Shown here: piece by piece, positions 1 through 7,819 of the stretch | Layout of the letters: each line of letters starts with the position of its first letter | Position numbering within the stretch: the first letter of the stretch is position 1 | Origin: Pseudeuparius sepicola | Lineage: Eukaryota > Arthropoda > Insecta > Coleoptera > Anthribidae | DNA: 64,000 bases | Reading direction: 5' to 3' | Assembly (NCBI GenBank): GCA_963920635.1 | Contig: OY987298.1 | Location: 3,100,001 to 3,164,000, forward strand | Position numbers and translations under genes: made by a program | The notes under the pieces: model-generated | Told to the model about the DNA's origin: nothing | What the model saw: only the letters and a program-made list of their open reading frames with translations | The model's database searches: none

Positions 1-450
1 ATAAAAATCAAAGCGGAGCAAAAAGCCAAATCTCAAAGATGCACTTATGCTAACGTTTAACAATTCAAAAATATCTGCCTCGGTAAAATAAACATACACA
101 TTATTTTTTCTAAGCGACACGTGCTGATTTCCATCGGCGTCAATCACCGTACTTAGAACCATACGTGAGTCGAATCTGGCAAACATTGGAGCTCCACCAT
201 TATTAATAAATTCACATACATGTTCCAATAATTTATTCCATTCAGAGTAGTTCAAGGAAATTACTGTCCGATCATGACAAAGGTATGTGATGATTACTGC
301 TGGCTCAAAATATTTCTTGAGACTCAACCCTGTATGAATGAATAATCCATTAGTTGATTTGATCGGAAAACATGCTGCCAAAAGCAAAGAATCTTCTACA
401 ATATCATTTTCACTGCTGCTTACATCGGATTCGTAACCACTGTCAGACAT
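1..450 (-). CDS. Unknown protein of the virus-like block, C-terminus cut by the window edge
   Basis: An open frame runs from an ATG at 450-448 to base 1 without a stop, giving at least 150 residues. It starts MSDSGYESD with an acidic, serine-rich head of about 20 residues, then a mixed hydrophobic/polar sequence (for example ITYLCHDRTVISLNYSEW and MFARFDSRMVLSTV) that looks globular. It begins 25 bp after the integrase stop on the same strand, in the same close packing as the other genes of the block. I do not recognise the family. Its place after a Polinton integrase suggests another Maverick/Polinton or adintovirus gene; that is inference from context. Confidence 0.6.
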   Translation of the reverse strand, partial: MSDSGYESDVSSSENDIVEDSLLLAACFPIKSTNGLFIHTGLSLKKYFEPAVIITYLCHDRTVISLNYSEWNKLLEHVCEFINNGGAPMFARFDSRMVLSTVIDADGNQHVSLRKNNVYVYFTEADIFELLNVSISASLRFGFLLRFDFY

Positions 451-475
451 TTTGGCGGTTCGTTCACCGAGAGAA

Positions 476-1420
476 CTACACAATGTTTGTTTCGCTTATC
501 CACGAGTCGTGGCTTTTATCTAACCCGAGCCATCGCACAAGAACTTTCCCCCTCCTCCTTTGAAGCACTTTTTCCACCAAATAGATGTCAGGATTTGCCA
601 CTTTTTGCAATTCTTCATTATAAAAACCACCCTTTATAGCTCTTCCACGTAAATCTTCTAACAAATATGTGGGAGGATTGGTGTGTTGTACTTTGATTAT
701 TTTGAACAACTCCGTTGTCCAATTAGGTCGATATCCCTTGTCAAATACATGTCTAGCTTTACTTATTCTCACAATGTCACCCTTCCTAAATTTACGAGTT
801 TTGAAAACTTTTAAGTGACTGTTGTACACATTGGTGACTAAATGTTGCTCGTTGTTTTTGTTAACTTCACCAGGCTTCATTTGTATCGTTCTATGTTTCC
901 TATTATTGTACTCATTTACTACAGTAGGCAAAATATCAATCCACCTATATTTTCCATTTAGACTGAAATACTTGAATAATTTTTCTTTCAAAGTTCGTAT
1001 TACTCTTTCCACTATAGCTGCCTTTTTGTCGGTAAATGTACTGTAGTGATTAATTTGAAAAGTTTTCATCAATTTCTGGAATTCAGAGTTGTAAAATTCT
1101 TTGCCCTGATCGGTTTGTAAATTGTGAGGCTTGCGTCCCCCACTGTTTTTTAAAATATCTTTAAAAGCCTTTGTAACATCTGCTCCAGACTTGGATTGTA
1201 GCGGTCTACACCAGACATATTTGGAGAAAGAGTCAATTACAACTAATATGAATTTATTACCTCTATTACAGTAAGCATATTGATCCAACTGAGCAAGATC
1301 GGCTTGCCAAAGATCATCTAAGCCTTTGATAATAGTTCGACGTCGAGGATAATTTTTTCGAGCTGGTTTATGGAGTTCCCTAACTAACCGAACTTTTTCA
1401 TCACTATGACCGAAATTCAT
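476..1420 (-). CDS. Maverick/Polinton-type integrase with C-terminal chromodomain
   Basis: This 314-residue protein is an rve-fold integrase that would insert element DNA into the host genome. The catalytic acids are visible as D41 (WQADLAQL), D104 (LQTDQGKEF) and E138 (KKAAIVERVIRTLK). The stretch ELHKPARKNYPRRR just before the core is typical of Polinton integrases. Residues about 275-314 form a chromodomain (YLVEKVLQRRRGKVLVRWLG, then SWI), as in other Polinton integrases. The N-terminal zinc-binding part seems short or missing, so the copy may be slightly truncated or start elsewhere. The gene lies 33 bp downstream of the coiled-coil gene in a minus-strand run. The integrase call is firm; Polinton rather than a related virus rests on the neighbouring ATPase. 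Confidence 0.9.
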   Translation of the reverse strand: MNFGHSDEKVRLVRELHKPARKNYPRRRTIIKGLDDLWQADLAQLDQYAYCNRGNKFILVVIDSFSKYVWCRPLQSKSGADVTKAFKDILKNSGGRKPHNLQTDQGKEFYNSEFQKLMKTFQINHYSTFTDKKAAIVERVIRTLKEKLFKYFSLNGKYRWIDILPTVVNEYNNRKHRTIQMKPGEVNKNNEQHLVTNVYNSHLKVFKTRKFRKGDIVRISKARHVFDKGYRPNWTTELFKIIKVQHTNPPTYLLEDLRGRAIKGGFYNEELQKVANPDIYLVEKVLQRRRGKVLVRWLGLDKSHDSWISETNIV

Positions 1421-1453
1421 TGTTCAACTGCTCAATTCCAACTTAAAATGAAA

Positions 1454-1801
1454 TTACTTTACACCGCTCTTTTGTTTATCCAATTTCAGTTGTTCTTTAA
1501 TCACATCCTGCTCTTGTGTTATTTTCTCTATGGCAGTTTGCAAAGCAACAGTATTTAATTCTAACAACTCTTTAAAATCCTGTATTTGCTGGGAAACGTT
1601 ATTTTTAAAGTCGTTTACTGACCGTAATAAAAAGTTATGACGCTCATCTAATATATTTCTAAGCTTTTCGTTATCTTTATTATATTGAAATGAAATAGCT
1701 GAAGCATCGCTATTCAATTTTTGGTTTTGGGACAAAGGAGAGTGCACAATGCCGCTAGCCTTTTTGTATTTCGACGAGCGTCCGAACTTGTTAAGAGTCA
1801 T
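1454..1801 (-). CDS. Small coiled-coil protein of the Polinton-like block
   Basis: A 115-residue protein with a basic N-terminus (MTLNKFGRSSKYKKASG) and a long helical second half (about residues 45-110). The helical part is rich in E, K, Q, L and I and looks like a coiled coil (for example LELNTVALQTAIEKITQEQ). It sits between the integrase and the 307-residue protein, with 33 and 36 bp spacers. The family is not recognised. Oligomeric coiled-coil proteins in such elements are often minor structural proteins, but nothing here proves that role. Confidence 0.6.
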   Translation of the reverse strand: MTLNKFGRSSKYKKASGIVHSPLSQNQKLNSDASAISFQYNKDNEKLRNILDERHNFLLRSVNDFKNNVSQQIQDFKELLELNTVALQTAIEKITQEQDVIKEQLKLDKQKSGVK

Positions 1802-1837
1802 TTTGTAACTAACTGTATATTGACAGTAATTATACTT

Positions 1838-2761
1838 CTAGTAAATAACTTTAGCTTCCTTTAATTCATTTAAGATGACTGCGATTTCGTTGTCGTGAGA
1901 AGTGTTTCCGGCATCTTTAGAAGCTACAAGTAACTTCAACCTATCTACTAATTCATTGACATTATCCCAGTATACGTACTCTATGGGTTTTGTGTTATAA
2001 GTAAGCTGCATACCTGTACCTTGCGCATCTTGAGTTTTACTTTTTATTAGAGGTCTAATGATATTAAGGTATTTGGTCTTGTGAGAACCCCTCAATTTAC
2101 CATTCGATGTAAGGTGAACACCAGTTAACATTAAAATTTTCTTGTAATTTAACAAATCCGCCTGACTGTATTCTGGATATTCATAGAAAATGAGTTGGTA
2201 AAGTCCGTCGGTGCTCTTGAAAGGAGTGTTATCGATTATTATATCTCCCGTGTCTTTATCAAAATCGATATGTTTATTTCCTAAGGTCCATGTGTAGGTA
2301 CTGCGATCAAGTTTAGGACCATAAGTATTATCAATATCAGCAGATTTTGAGATGAAATTTTGAATGTATGGTAAGGCCGTTTCAGGATAACCATAATCTG
2401 CGTCATCTTCAACATCATCATCGTATTCAGTTACTTGAGATGATTCTAAGACCGTTGTAGGTAATGTATTTTCTCCCGATATTTCAGACGGTAACTTTTT
2501 ACTTGGCGTACTAGTAAATAATTCTATCTTAGGTTTTATCCGAATTGCAGTTTGTTGCTTTGATCCTACCTTAACTTTCATATTATTTTTTATTTCGCTT
2601 AGAGAATCTTTTACGGGCTTGAATATCTTATCTAAAGTCTCATCCATCTCAGATTTACCCGTTTTTAACGCAGCATATTTTCTTCTAATAGATCTAGTTA
2701 GCTCTTTAATTTTTTTAGCACGCTGTGCTCTCTGAATTTGTTCTTGTGATGTCAAGGGCAT
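1838..2761 (-). CDS. Polinton-associated protein of unknown function (DUF8207-like)
   Basis: A 307-residue protein. Residues 1-40 are a basic helix (QEQIQRAQRAKKIKELTRSI) and residues 110-125 are acidic. The C-terminal half contains YTWTLGNKHIDFDKDTGDI, GLYQLIFYEYPEYSQADLLN and YKKILMLTGVHLTSNGKLRG. This 'GLYxLIF...YKKIL..T.AH' pattern recurs in arthropod genomic proteins associated with Polinton-like elements and, as I recall, matches the DUF8207 family; I could not check that. The basic N-terminus suggests a nucleic-acid or capsid-internal role, which is inference. A TATATAAAA sequence lies inside the last codons of the upstream ATPase gene, so this gene may have its own promoter there. Confidence 0.7.
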   Translation of the reverse strand: MPLTSQEQIQRAQRAKKIKELTRSIRRKYAALKTGKSEMDETLDKIFKPVKDSLSEIKNNMKVKVGSKQQTAIRIKPKIELFTSTPSKKLPSEISGENTLPTTVLESSQVTEYDDDVEDDADYGYPETALPYIQNFISKSADIDNTYGPKLDRSTYTWTLGNKHIDFDKDTGDIIIDNTPFKSTDGLYQLIFYEYPEYSQADLLNYKKILMLTGVHLTSNGKLRGSHKTKYLNIIRPLIKSKTQDAQGTGMQLTYNTKPIEYVYWDNVNELVDRLKLLVASKDAGNTSHDNEIAVILNELKEAKVIY

Positions 2762-2789
2762 GTTGGCTACTAATAAAGATACCGAGTCA

Positions 2790-3695
2790 CTAGAGTTTTA
2801 TATAGCTATCAAATCCTTTTCTGTATCGCCCATTATCTAAACTAAAGTCTTTGGCTATCACTAATGTTCCAAAAACACTACCATTCCAACAAAATGAGCA
2901 AAGGTTTTTAAACTGCTCGTAGGTGATATCTGGTGACACATGTTCATCATAGACATGCTTCAGATTAACGTCATCCTGTTTGAACAGAATAATCATGTTA
3001 CAATTGTCTCGTATTAATTGCTTAGGAATTTTAGAATATGTCTGACAAAGATAGACAACATCTATAGATTTATGACGTCCCATTGAATAAAATTCTCTAA
3101 TTTTATCTTGTTTATCGCAAGCCACGTCATCAAATATGAAAACCGAATTTTCTCTAGCCTCTGATGGACCAATTACATCATCGTTTGAGTTAAAGGGAAA
3201 ATATCCAACGCCACTAACTTGTTTAAGCACGTCTTGCAATAACTGATACTTGGGTTGGTACAGTGACTTACTGTACAAGTAAATATTCTCGAATTTTAGT
3301 CCGTTTTCATTAAATATTAAACTAAGTAAAGCGTTGGTTTTTCCACATCCGCTAGGTCCACAAAAAATTGCCCTAAATGAGTTTGGAAACAGTACACCGT
3401 GTTTAGATTTAGCACTACTTTCTTGCACAATATCTAGGTTTTCTACTGGAAGTGAAACTGTCTGCTGATGGATTTGCATCGCGTCTTTCGAATCGTTGTA
3501 TCCAACGACCTCGCTAACAACTAAGTCGTTTTGAAGTTGGTGGATTCTTTTATGAGTTTTTAAGTTATCTTTTCTCGAAAACGTTTTACTACAGAATTCA
3601 CACATAAAAATAATAGTTCTGTGAATATTCTTGTGTCTTGTAAAACTATCCGATCTACAAAATGTTGTACCGCAAATATCACACATATACATCAC
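2790..3695 (-). CDS. Viral DNA-packaging ATPase (FtsK/HerA, A32-like) with two N-terminal C2H2 zinc fingers
   Basis: This 301-residue protein is the genome-packaging motor type found in Maverick/Polinton elements and related viruses. The Walker A motif is GPSGCGKT (113-120) and Walker B is VFIFDD (185-190). A conserved VVYLCQTYSKIP strand follows, then the family-typical acidic and aromatic tail. Unusually, residues 4-52 are two textbook C2H2 fingers: C5, C8, H21, H25 and C32, C35, H48, H52. A roughly 45-residue linker joins them to the ATPase in one uninterrupted frame. The start is the first of two adjacent ATGs, directly after a TATA/initiator pair at 3713-3749. The gene heads the minus-strand run and its stop lies 28 bp before the next start. 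Confidence 0.9.
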   Translation of the reverse strand: MMYMCDICGTTFCRSDSFTRHKNIHRTIIFMCEFCSKTFSRKDNLKTHKRIHQLQNDLVVSEVVGYNDSKDAMQIHQQTVSLPVENLDIVQESSAKSKHGVLFPNSFRAIFCGPSGCGKTNALLSLIFNENGLKFENIYLYSKSLYQPKYQLLQDVLKQVSGVGYFPFNSNDDVIGPSEARENSVFIFDDVACDKQDKIREFYSMGRHKSIDVVYLCQTYSKIPKQLIRDNCNMIILFKQDDVNLKHVYDEHVSPDITYEQFKNLCSFCWNGSVFGTLVIAKDFSLDNGRYRKGFDSYIKL

Positions 3696-3712
3696 GTAGG
3701 TGGGGAATAAAA

Positions 3713-3749
3713 CACTGACAATTATACTTAATTTTATCTTTATTATATA
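3713..3749 (-). promoter_or_regulatory. Core promoter of the zinc finger-ATPase gene
   Basis: Reading the minus strand, TATATAAT (3749-3742) is followed 33 bases later by TCAGTG (3718-3713), a match to the arthropod initiator. The ATG comes about 20 bases after. The same layout appears before the genes at 4590 and 7322. Confidence 0.6.
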
Positions 3750-3788
3750 CTAACACATTGTTACAATACATTCATACTATATTTTTAA

Positions 3789-4012
3789 TTTGCCTTTGGA
3801 TCATTTGCCTTCGGATCACTTGCCTTCGGATCATTTGCCTTTGCCTTCCGATCATTTGCCTTTGCCTTCGGATCATTTGCCTTTGCCTTCCGATCATTTG
3901 CCTTTGCCTTTGGATCATTTGCCTTTGCCTTCGAATCATTTGCCTTCCGATCATTTGCCTTTGCCTTTGAATCATTTGCCTTTGCCTTTAGATCATTCGC
4001 CTTTGGAGTGCT
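3789..4012. repeat. Minisatellite of 15- and 21-bp units
   Basis: About a dozen tandem units of the type GATCATTTGCCTTCG (15 bp) and GATCATTTGCCTTTGCCTTCG (21 bp) differ by insertion of one GCCTTY hexamer. All unit lengths are multiples of three, so several frames stay open through the array. The minus frame reads as KAND/KA-type repeats and continues upstream to an ATG at 4204 (139 codons). Nothing else supports that ORF as a real gene. The array lies behind the ATPase promoter. Confidence 0.85.
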
Positions 4013-4204
4013 CCAAATTTTCAGTTCCATATCTCCCATCTCTCTCTTTGTGACAGCCGCCGCGTTCCTGAGACTCATAGCGCGCCCTCGACGGCGGGGC
4101 CTTCGAACCACCCAGCGGTATCTTTCGAACCCCCTTGCGCATACCTGTTGCAAGGGTAAAGTATTCGGCGAAATATCAATCAATTGGTAGTACTTTTGAA
4201 GCAC

Positions 4205-4517
4205 GACTGTAGTTGTTTCCCTACAGAAATAGAGGGCACGACCTGTATTAAAAATCTAATATTTTCATTGTATTGATTACACGTCAATTCATAAAAGAAA
4301 ATCAGTAGTTGCAATCTTTATGAAATTTGGAATAACTCAAATATGCAGATTAGTTGTTCCATTTATTTCAAAATAAAAAACAGCAAAAAATACAGTTTTC
4401 TGAAATGGATGAATTAAAATTTAAAAAAATGTATCACTTTTTATAGCATATATTTAAATAGGACATAAAACACTAGGATCCCCTCCTAGACATCTCGTAC
4501 AGGTTGATGTTTTAGAC
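4205..4517. other. AT-rich spacer
   Basis: No gene or recognisable repeat is seen here. The stretch separates the minisatellite from the promoter of the plus-strand gene at 4590. Confidence 0.5.
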
Positions 4518-4554
4518 TATAAAAACTCTGGAGATATCTCAATAGACATCAGTT
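4518..4554 (+). promoter_or_regulatory. Core promoter of the Cys-rich acidic protein gene
   Basis: TATAAAAA (4518-4525) and TCAGTT (4549-4554, presumed +1 at A4551) are 33 bp apart, an almost ideal arthropod TATA/initiator pair. The ATG at 4590 would leave a 5' leader of about 39 nt. Confidence 0.65.
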
Positions 4555-4589
4555 ACAGTTTTTCTCCAAACAAATTAAATTTAATAACA

Positions 4590-5093
4590 ATGGCTGCCTC
4601 CATAAATAATTCCCTATACCAACTTGCGTTAGAAGAAAAAGAAGAGATTGAGAAAACGGTGCCTGCAGAATTGAGAAGAGACATAGACGACATTGACGAC
4701 GACGATGATGCTAGTGATGAAGATGAAGGGGTAGACGTTGACCGCGATGACTCCGTCGTGGCGAAAAGTGTACCCATTAACCCGAGCGAGGGTTATAATA
4801 ACTGGACAGTGGGGGGCCTCTGTGTATCTGCCGCATATGTAAAGGTAACAGAAAGGGCGCGTTTGTGCCTAAATTGTTACCGTGCGTATGTGGTAGATTT
4901 TACAGAGGTTTCCCTGAATGGTTTCACCGACAATGCGAAGCATCGGCATGAAACTTTACATTTTTCTTTGACAGAAATGCCTTTGCAAAGATTCATGCGG
5001 TGTAGTGCCTGTAAAGAAAAGCTTTACATAGCTTTTCGGCAAGACACCTGCTTGATGTGTAAAGCAGGTGCAAAAATTATACCATTATTGTAA
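4590..5093 (+). CDS. Acidic Cys-rich (three CxxC) putative viral protein
   Basis: A 167-residue protein. Residues about 30-55 are very acidic (DIDDIDDDDDASDEDEG). The C-terminal 90 residues hold three CxxC pairs, CLNC, CSAC and CLMC, suggesting one or two zinc-binding sites. No signal peptide or membrane segment is seen. It has its own TATA/initiator promoter, and its TAA stop (5091-5093) shares its last base with an AATAAA polyadenylation signal (5093-5098), a compact arrangement common in viral genes. I do not recognise the family. The last codons, including CLMC, are duplicated downstream. Confidence 0.65.
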   Translation: MAASINNSLYQLALEEKEEIEKTVPAELRRDIDDIDDDDDASDEDEGVDVDRDDSVVAKSVPINPSEGYNNWTVGGLCVSAAYVKVTERARLCLNCYRAYVVDFTEVSLNGFTDNAKHRHETLHFSLTEMPLQRFMRCSACKEKLYIAFRQDTCLMCKAGAKIIPLL

Positions 5094-5712
5094 ATAAAAT
5101 GTATTATTGTAAATAAAATGTATTATTGGATAATTCTGTTTTTATTATTATTATTTAAATTAAATTCCTGACTATAAGAAAATAAACGTGAAATAAAATA
5201 TTTAATTAAAAACTACAGTTTGATACCTACAAATGTTCTGGGATTTTAGGTAGTCGCATGCTACTGCTTGTCCGTGCGAGGATGATCGCTATGTAAAATC
5301 CTCTGGCTGTATTTTTTACCTTTCTTACATCGCTCAGCCGGAAGTGTGCACGTACGGTTATGCTAAAGCATAGCTTTTCGGCAAGATACATGCTTAATAT
5401 GTAAAACAGGTGCAAAAACTAGGCCATTGGTATTATTGTAAATGAAATGTATTATTGGATAATTGTTTTATTATTATTATTATTTAAATTAAATTCTCGA
5501 ATATAAGAAAATAAACGTTTAATAAAATATTTACTTAAAAACTACAGTTTGATACTACAAATGTTCTGGGATTTTAGGTATCCGCTTGCTACTGCTTGTC
5601 CGTGCGAGTTCGAGCGAGGACGATCGCTATGTAAAATCCCCTGACTATATTTTTTACCTTTCTTACATCTCCCTCAGCCGGAAGTGTGCACGTACGCTTA
5701 TGCTAAAGTATG
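5030..5712 (+). repeat. Two-copy tandem duplication (about 341 bp) including the tail of the Cys-rich gene
   Basis: Copy A starts at about 5030 and copy B at about 5371, both beginning with GCTTTTCGGCAAGA. Copy B repeats the last codons of the gene in open frame, including CLIC in place of CLMC and a new stop, then the same 3' flank with AATAAA-like sequence. The copies have diverged by substitutions and small indels (a few bases, with an 8-base addition near 5610), so the duplication is not recent. Confidence 0.75.
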
Positions 5713-5885
5713 GTCTGCTTAGGAGAAAAATATTACTTTTGTATTTAGCTACCGAGCGACTCTGTATTGCACGTAATAAAATTTTATTGCTTGGTGTTTA
5801 TAATGGTATTGGGTGAGAAATGAATAACAAAGCGTTGGTTTAAAACTATGTGTAATATTATATATATATATGATTCAACTTATGC

Positions 5886-6905
5886 TTACTTATAACTAGT
5901 TAATATTTTATTCACACGCGCTTCATCTATTTCTATTATACTAATCCTATTTACTAAAATTTTTCTTAATTTATCTAACCTATCTATTTTATTTTTTAAA
6001 CCAGCCTTGTTTTTGGCCAGCTTATTACTTTGAAGCTGTAAGACGACAACATTATCTTCCAGCACTTTATTAAGTTCCAAATTGTGACGTCCTCCAGCTG
6101 CTGGATCTTCAAAATCGAAGCTGTCATCCGGAAACCTGTTTGTGCGGCGCCCCCTGTTATAAACCGCTCTCAACGTCTCCATATTTTTCCCAACAGTCCT
6201 CACAGGACTGGAGACGTTCTGCCGGTGGGTTTGCTCAGACTGAGCAGGCGACGCATGCCCTGCAGGTTGCGCGGGTTGCTCGTATTCAGGTGCGGGTTGT
6301 TCAGGCTGTACATATGTCAATTGCGCAGGCTGCACATGTGCCGAATATTCAGGTGCGGGTTGTTCAGGCTGTACATATGTCAATTGCGCAGGCTGCACAT
6401 GTGTCGATTCGGCAGGTTGTGCAGGCTGTACATATACCGATTGTTCATGTGCCAGCTCACGCTCGATCTGCGACACAGCAAACGATGTTGCGCTTCTAAT
6501 GCTTTCATCGTCCACTTCGGAATACTATAAGTATAAGATAAACATTTATTATTTGTTAGAATTCATAAACATGTCTACTTACATGATCAACATTGTTTTC
6601 TTCGGATGAATTTTCAACTGACCCCTCTGCCGCAAGCGTCTCGATGAGATTATAAGCAGATGGTGACTATAATAATTATTGAATGTTAGTATATCGCAAA
6701 TAAAAAAATATTTTTCGCATAAGAAAATCTCCAACTTGCGGCTAACAAGAAAAAAGTTGGCTAAAAATTTTCTGATGCGAAAAAGCAAAATAGTTTCTCG
6801 AAGCAAATTGAAATAACGTATTTAATAATTATAAAAAAATAAGTTTTGACTTACCCTCACAACAGCATTGTAGTGGACAATCGCCTTAGTTTGGAACACA
6901 CTCAT
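5886..6905 (-). CDS. Three-exon gene for a Gln/Pro-repeat protein with helical C-terminus
   Basis: Exons on the minus strand are 6905-6855 (ATG, 17 codons), 6666-6583 (28 codons) and 6524-5886 (212 codons plus stop TAA at 5888-5886). Both donors are GTAAGT, both acceptors end TTATAG or TTATTATAG, and both introns are phase 0, so the frame is continuous for 257 residues. The middle contains repeats of the YVQPEQPAPEY and QPAQ type, including a directly repeated block. The last 70 residues are a basic, probably coiled-coil helix (LQSNKLAKNKAGLKNKIDRL). The family is unknown. It diverges from the repeat-protein gene at 7322, and the roughly 415 bp between them must hold both promoters. Two short introns in a virus-like block suggest nuclear expression. 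Confidence 0.7.
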
Positions 6906-7321
6906 AATTATAAGCAAAGTAATAAATTTAAAAATAACACACGACAAAACTCGAACACAATTCAACAAAATTTAGAAAACTGATGCTTTTGCTGAATTTC
7001 TACACCCTTTTGTAGATTTTAAAATGAATGCGTTGGTGGGGATGGCTCTCAACGTTGCTACTTTTTAATTTAGGCGTTAACTTTGCTCTGGTGGGAGTGG
7101 GGGTAACTCCACCCCTTCGGCGTTGCCAAAAAATTTTCTACTTCAAATTGCTCTATTTTCTAATTAGACGACAACGCTGTTGAGTGGGGATAGGCAATGC
7201 TTACGTTAAATATAAAAGGCAGCCACATCCTTAACAAAATTCACTAAATTCAATTCAATACAAAGAATTAAATATTGCTTCAGTTAGATAATTGTGGCAA
7301 AAGTTTATAACACTCGTTGAG
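6906..7321. promoter_or_regulatory. Divergent promoter region
   Basis: On the plus strand TATAAAAG (7211-7218) is followed 32 bp later by TCACTA (7241-7246), ahead of the ATG at 7322. On the minus strand a TCAGTT initiator near 6979 lies 33 bp after a TATA-like TACAAAAG, ahead of the ATG at 6905. The centre holds a G-rich then C-rich stretch (7090-7125), GGGAGTGGGGGTAACTCC, that can form a small hairpin. Confidence 0.5.
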
Positions 7322-7819
7322 ATGTATTCTCAGAATAAAAGAAAAGTGACAGATGATGGATACAGTGCAGGATGGAGTTCGTATAGTCAGTGGAAAACGG
7401 AAGAAAACGCAAATCCAATTAGGCGATTAAGGGACACTCATGTGAGGCACTATAATGAAGGTTTATACGCGGGATGGTTTGATCATCAGGCTGGTAAGAA
7501 TAGGCGTTTTCTGGAGGGTGACGTGAAAATGGATAAAGTTCAATATGGTGCAGGATATCAAGATGGATGGATCAGATACGGTCAGTGTTTTGCGAACGCT
7601 AATGACATTTACATGGCTAAATCTGATATCATTGCATATAATAAGGCGTACTACGCAGGGTGGTTTAATCATCAGCGTCAAATCGAATACGAATCTGGCT
7701 ATGTGGCAGGGTATTTTCGATTTGCGAATAATGAGGACATAATACGAAATCGAACGACTTATAATTATGCATATTATGAAGGTTGGTTCGACCGTCTACG
7801 CAGACAACGACAGTGCTAA
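7322..7819 (+). CDS. Tyr/Gly/Trp internal-repeat protein
   Basis: A 165-residue protein built from about five or six degenerate repeats with the pattern Y-x-x-[AG]-x(1-3)-[AG]-G-W-[FI]. Examples are YNEGLYAGWFDHQ, YGAGYQDGWIRYG, YNKAYYAGWFNHQ, YESGYVAGYFRF and YNYAYYEGWFDRL. Charged or polar linkers of about 20 residues, mostly ending with R/N/D, separate them. The even spacing suggests a solenoid or a repeat-stabilised small fold. No signal peptide or membrane segment is seen. The ATG at 7322 lies downstream of a TATA/initiator pair; the in-frame TTG at 7292 is not needed. AATAAA at 7864-7869 ends the unit. I know no family for it. Confidence 0.65.
   Translation: MYSQNKRKVTDDGYSAGWSSYSQWKTEENANPIRRLRDTHVRHYNEGLYAGWFDHQAGKNRRFLEGDVKMDKVQYGAGYQDGWIRYGQCFANANDIYMAKSDIIAYNKAYYAGWFNHQRQIEYESGYVAGYFRFANNEDIIRNRTTYNYAYYEGWFDRLRRQRQC

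Noticed and set aside
6084..6530. Plus-strand frames of 119-148 codons
   Set aside because: Antisense shadow of the Gln/Pro-repeat exon, kept open by its repeat structure.
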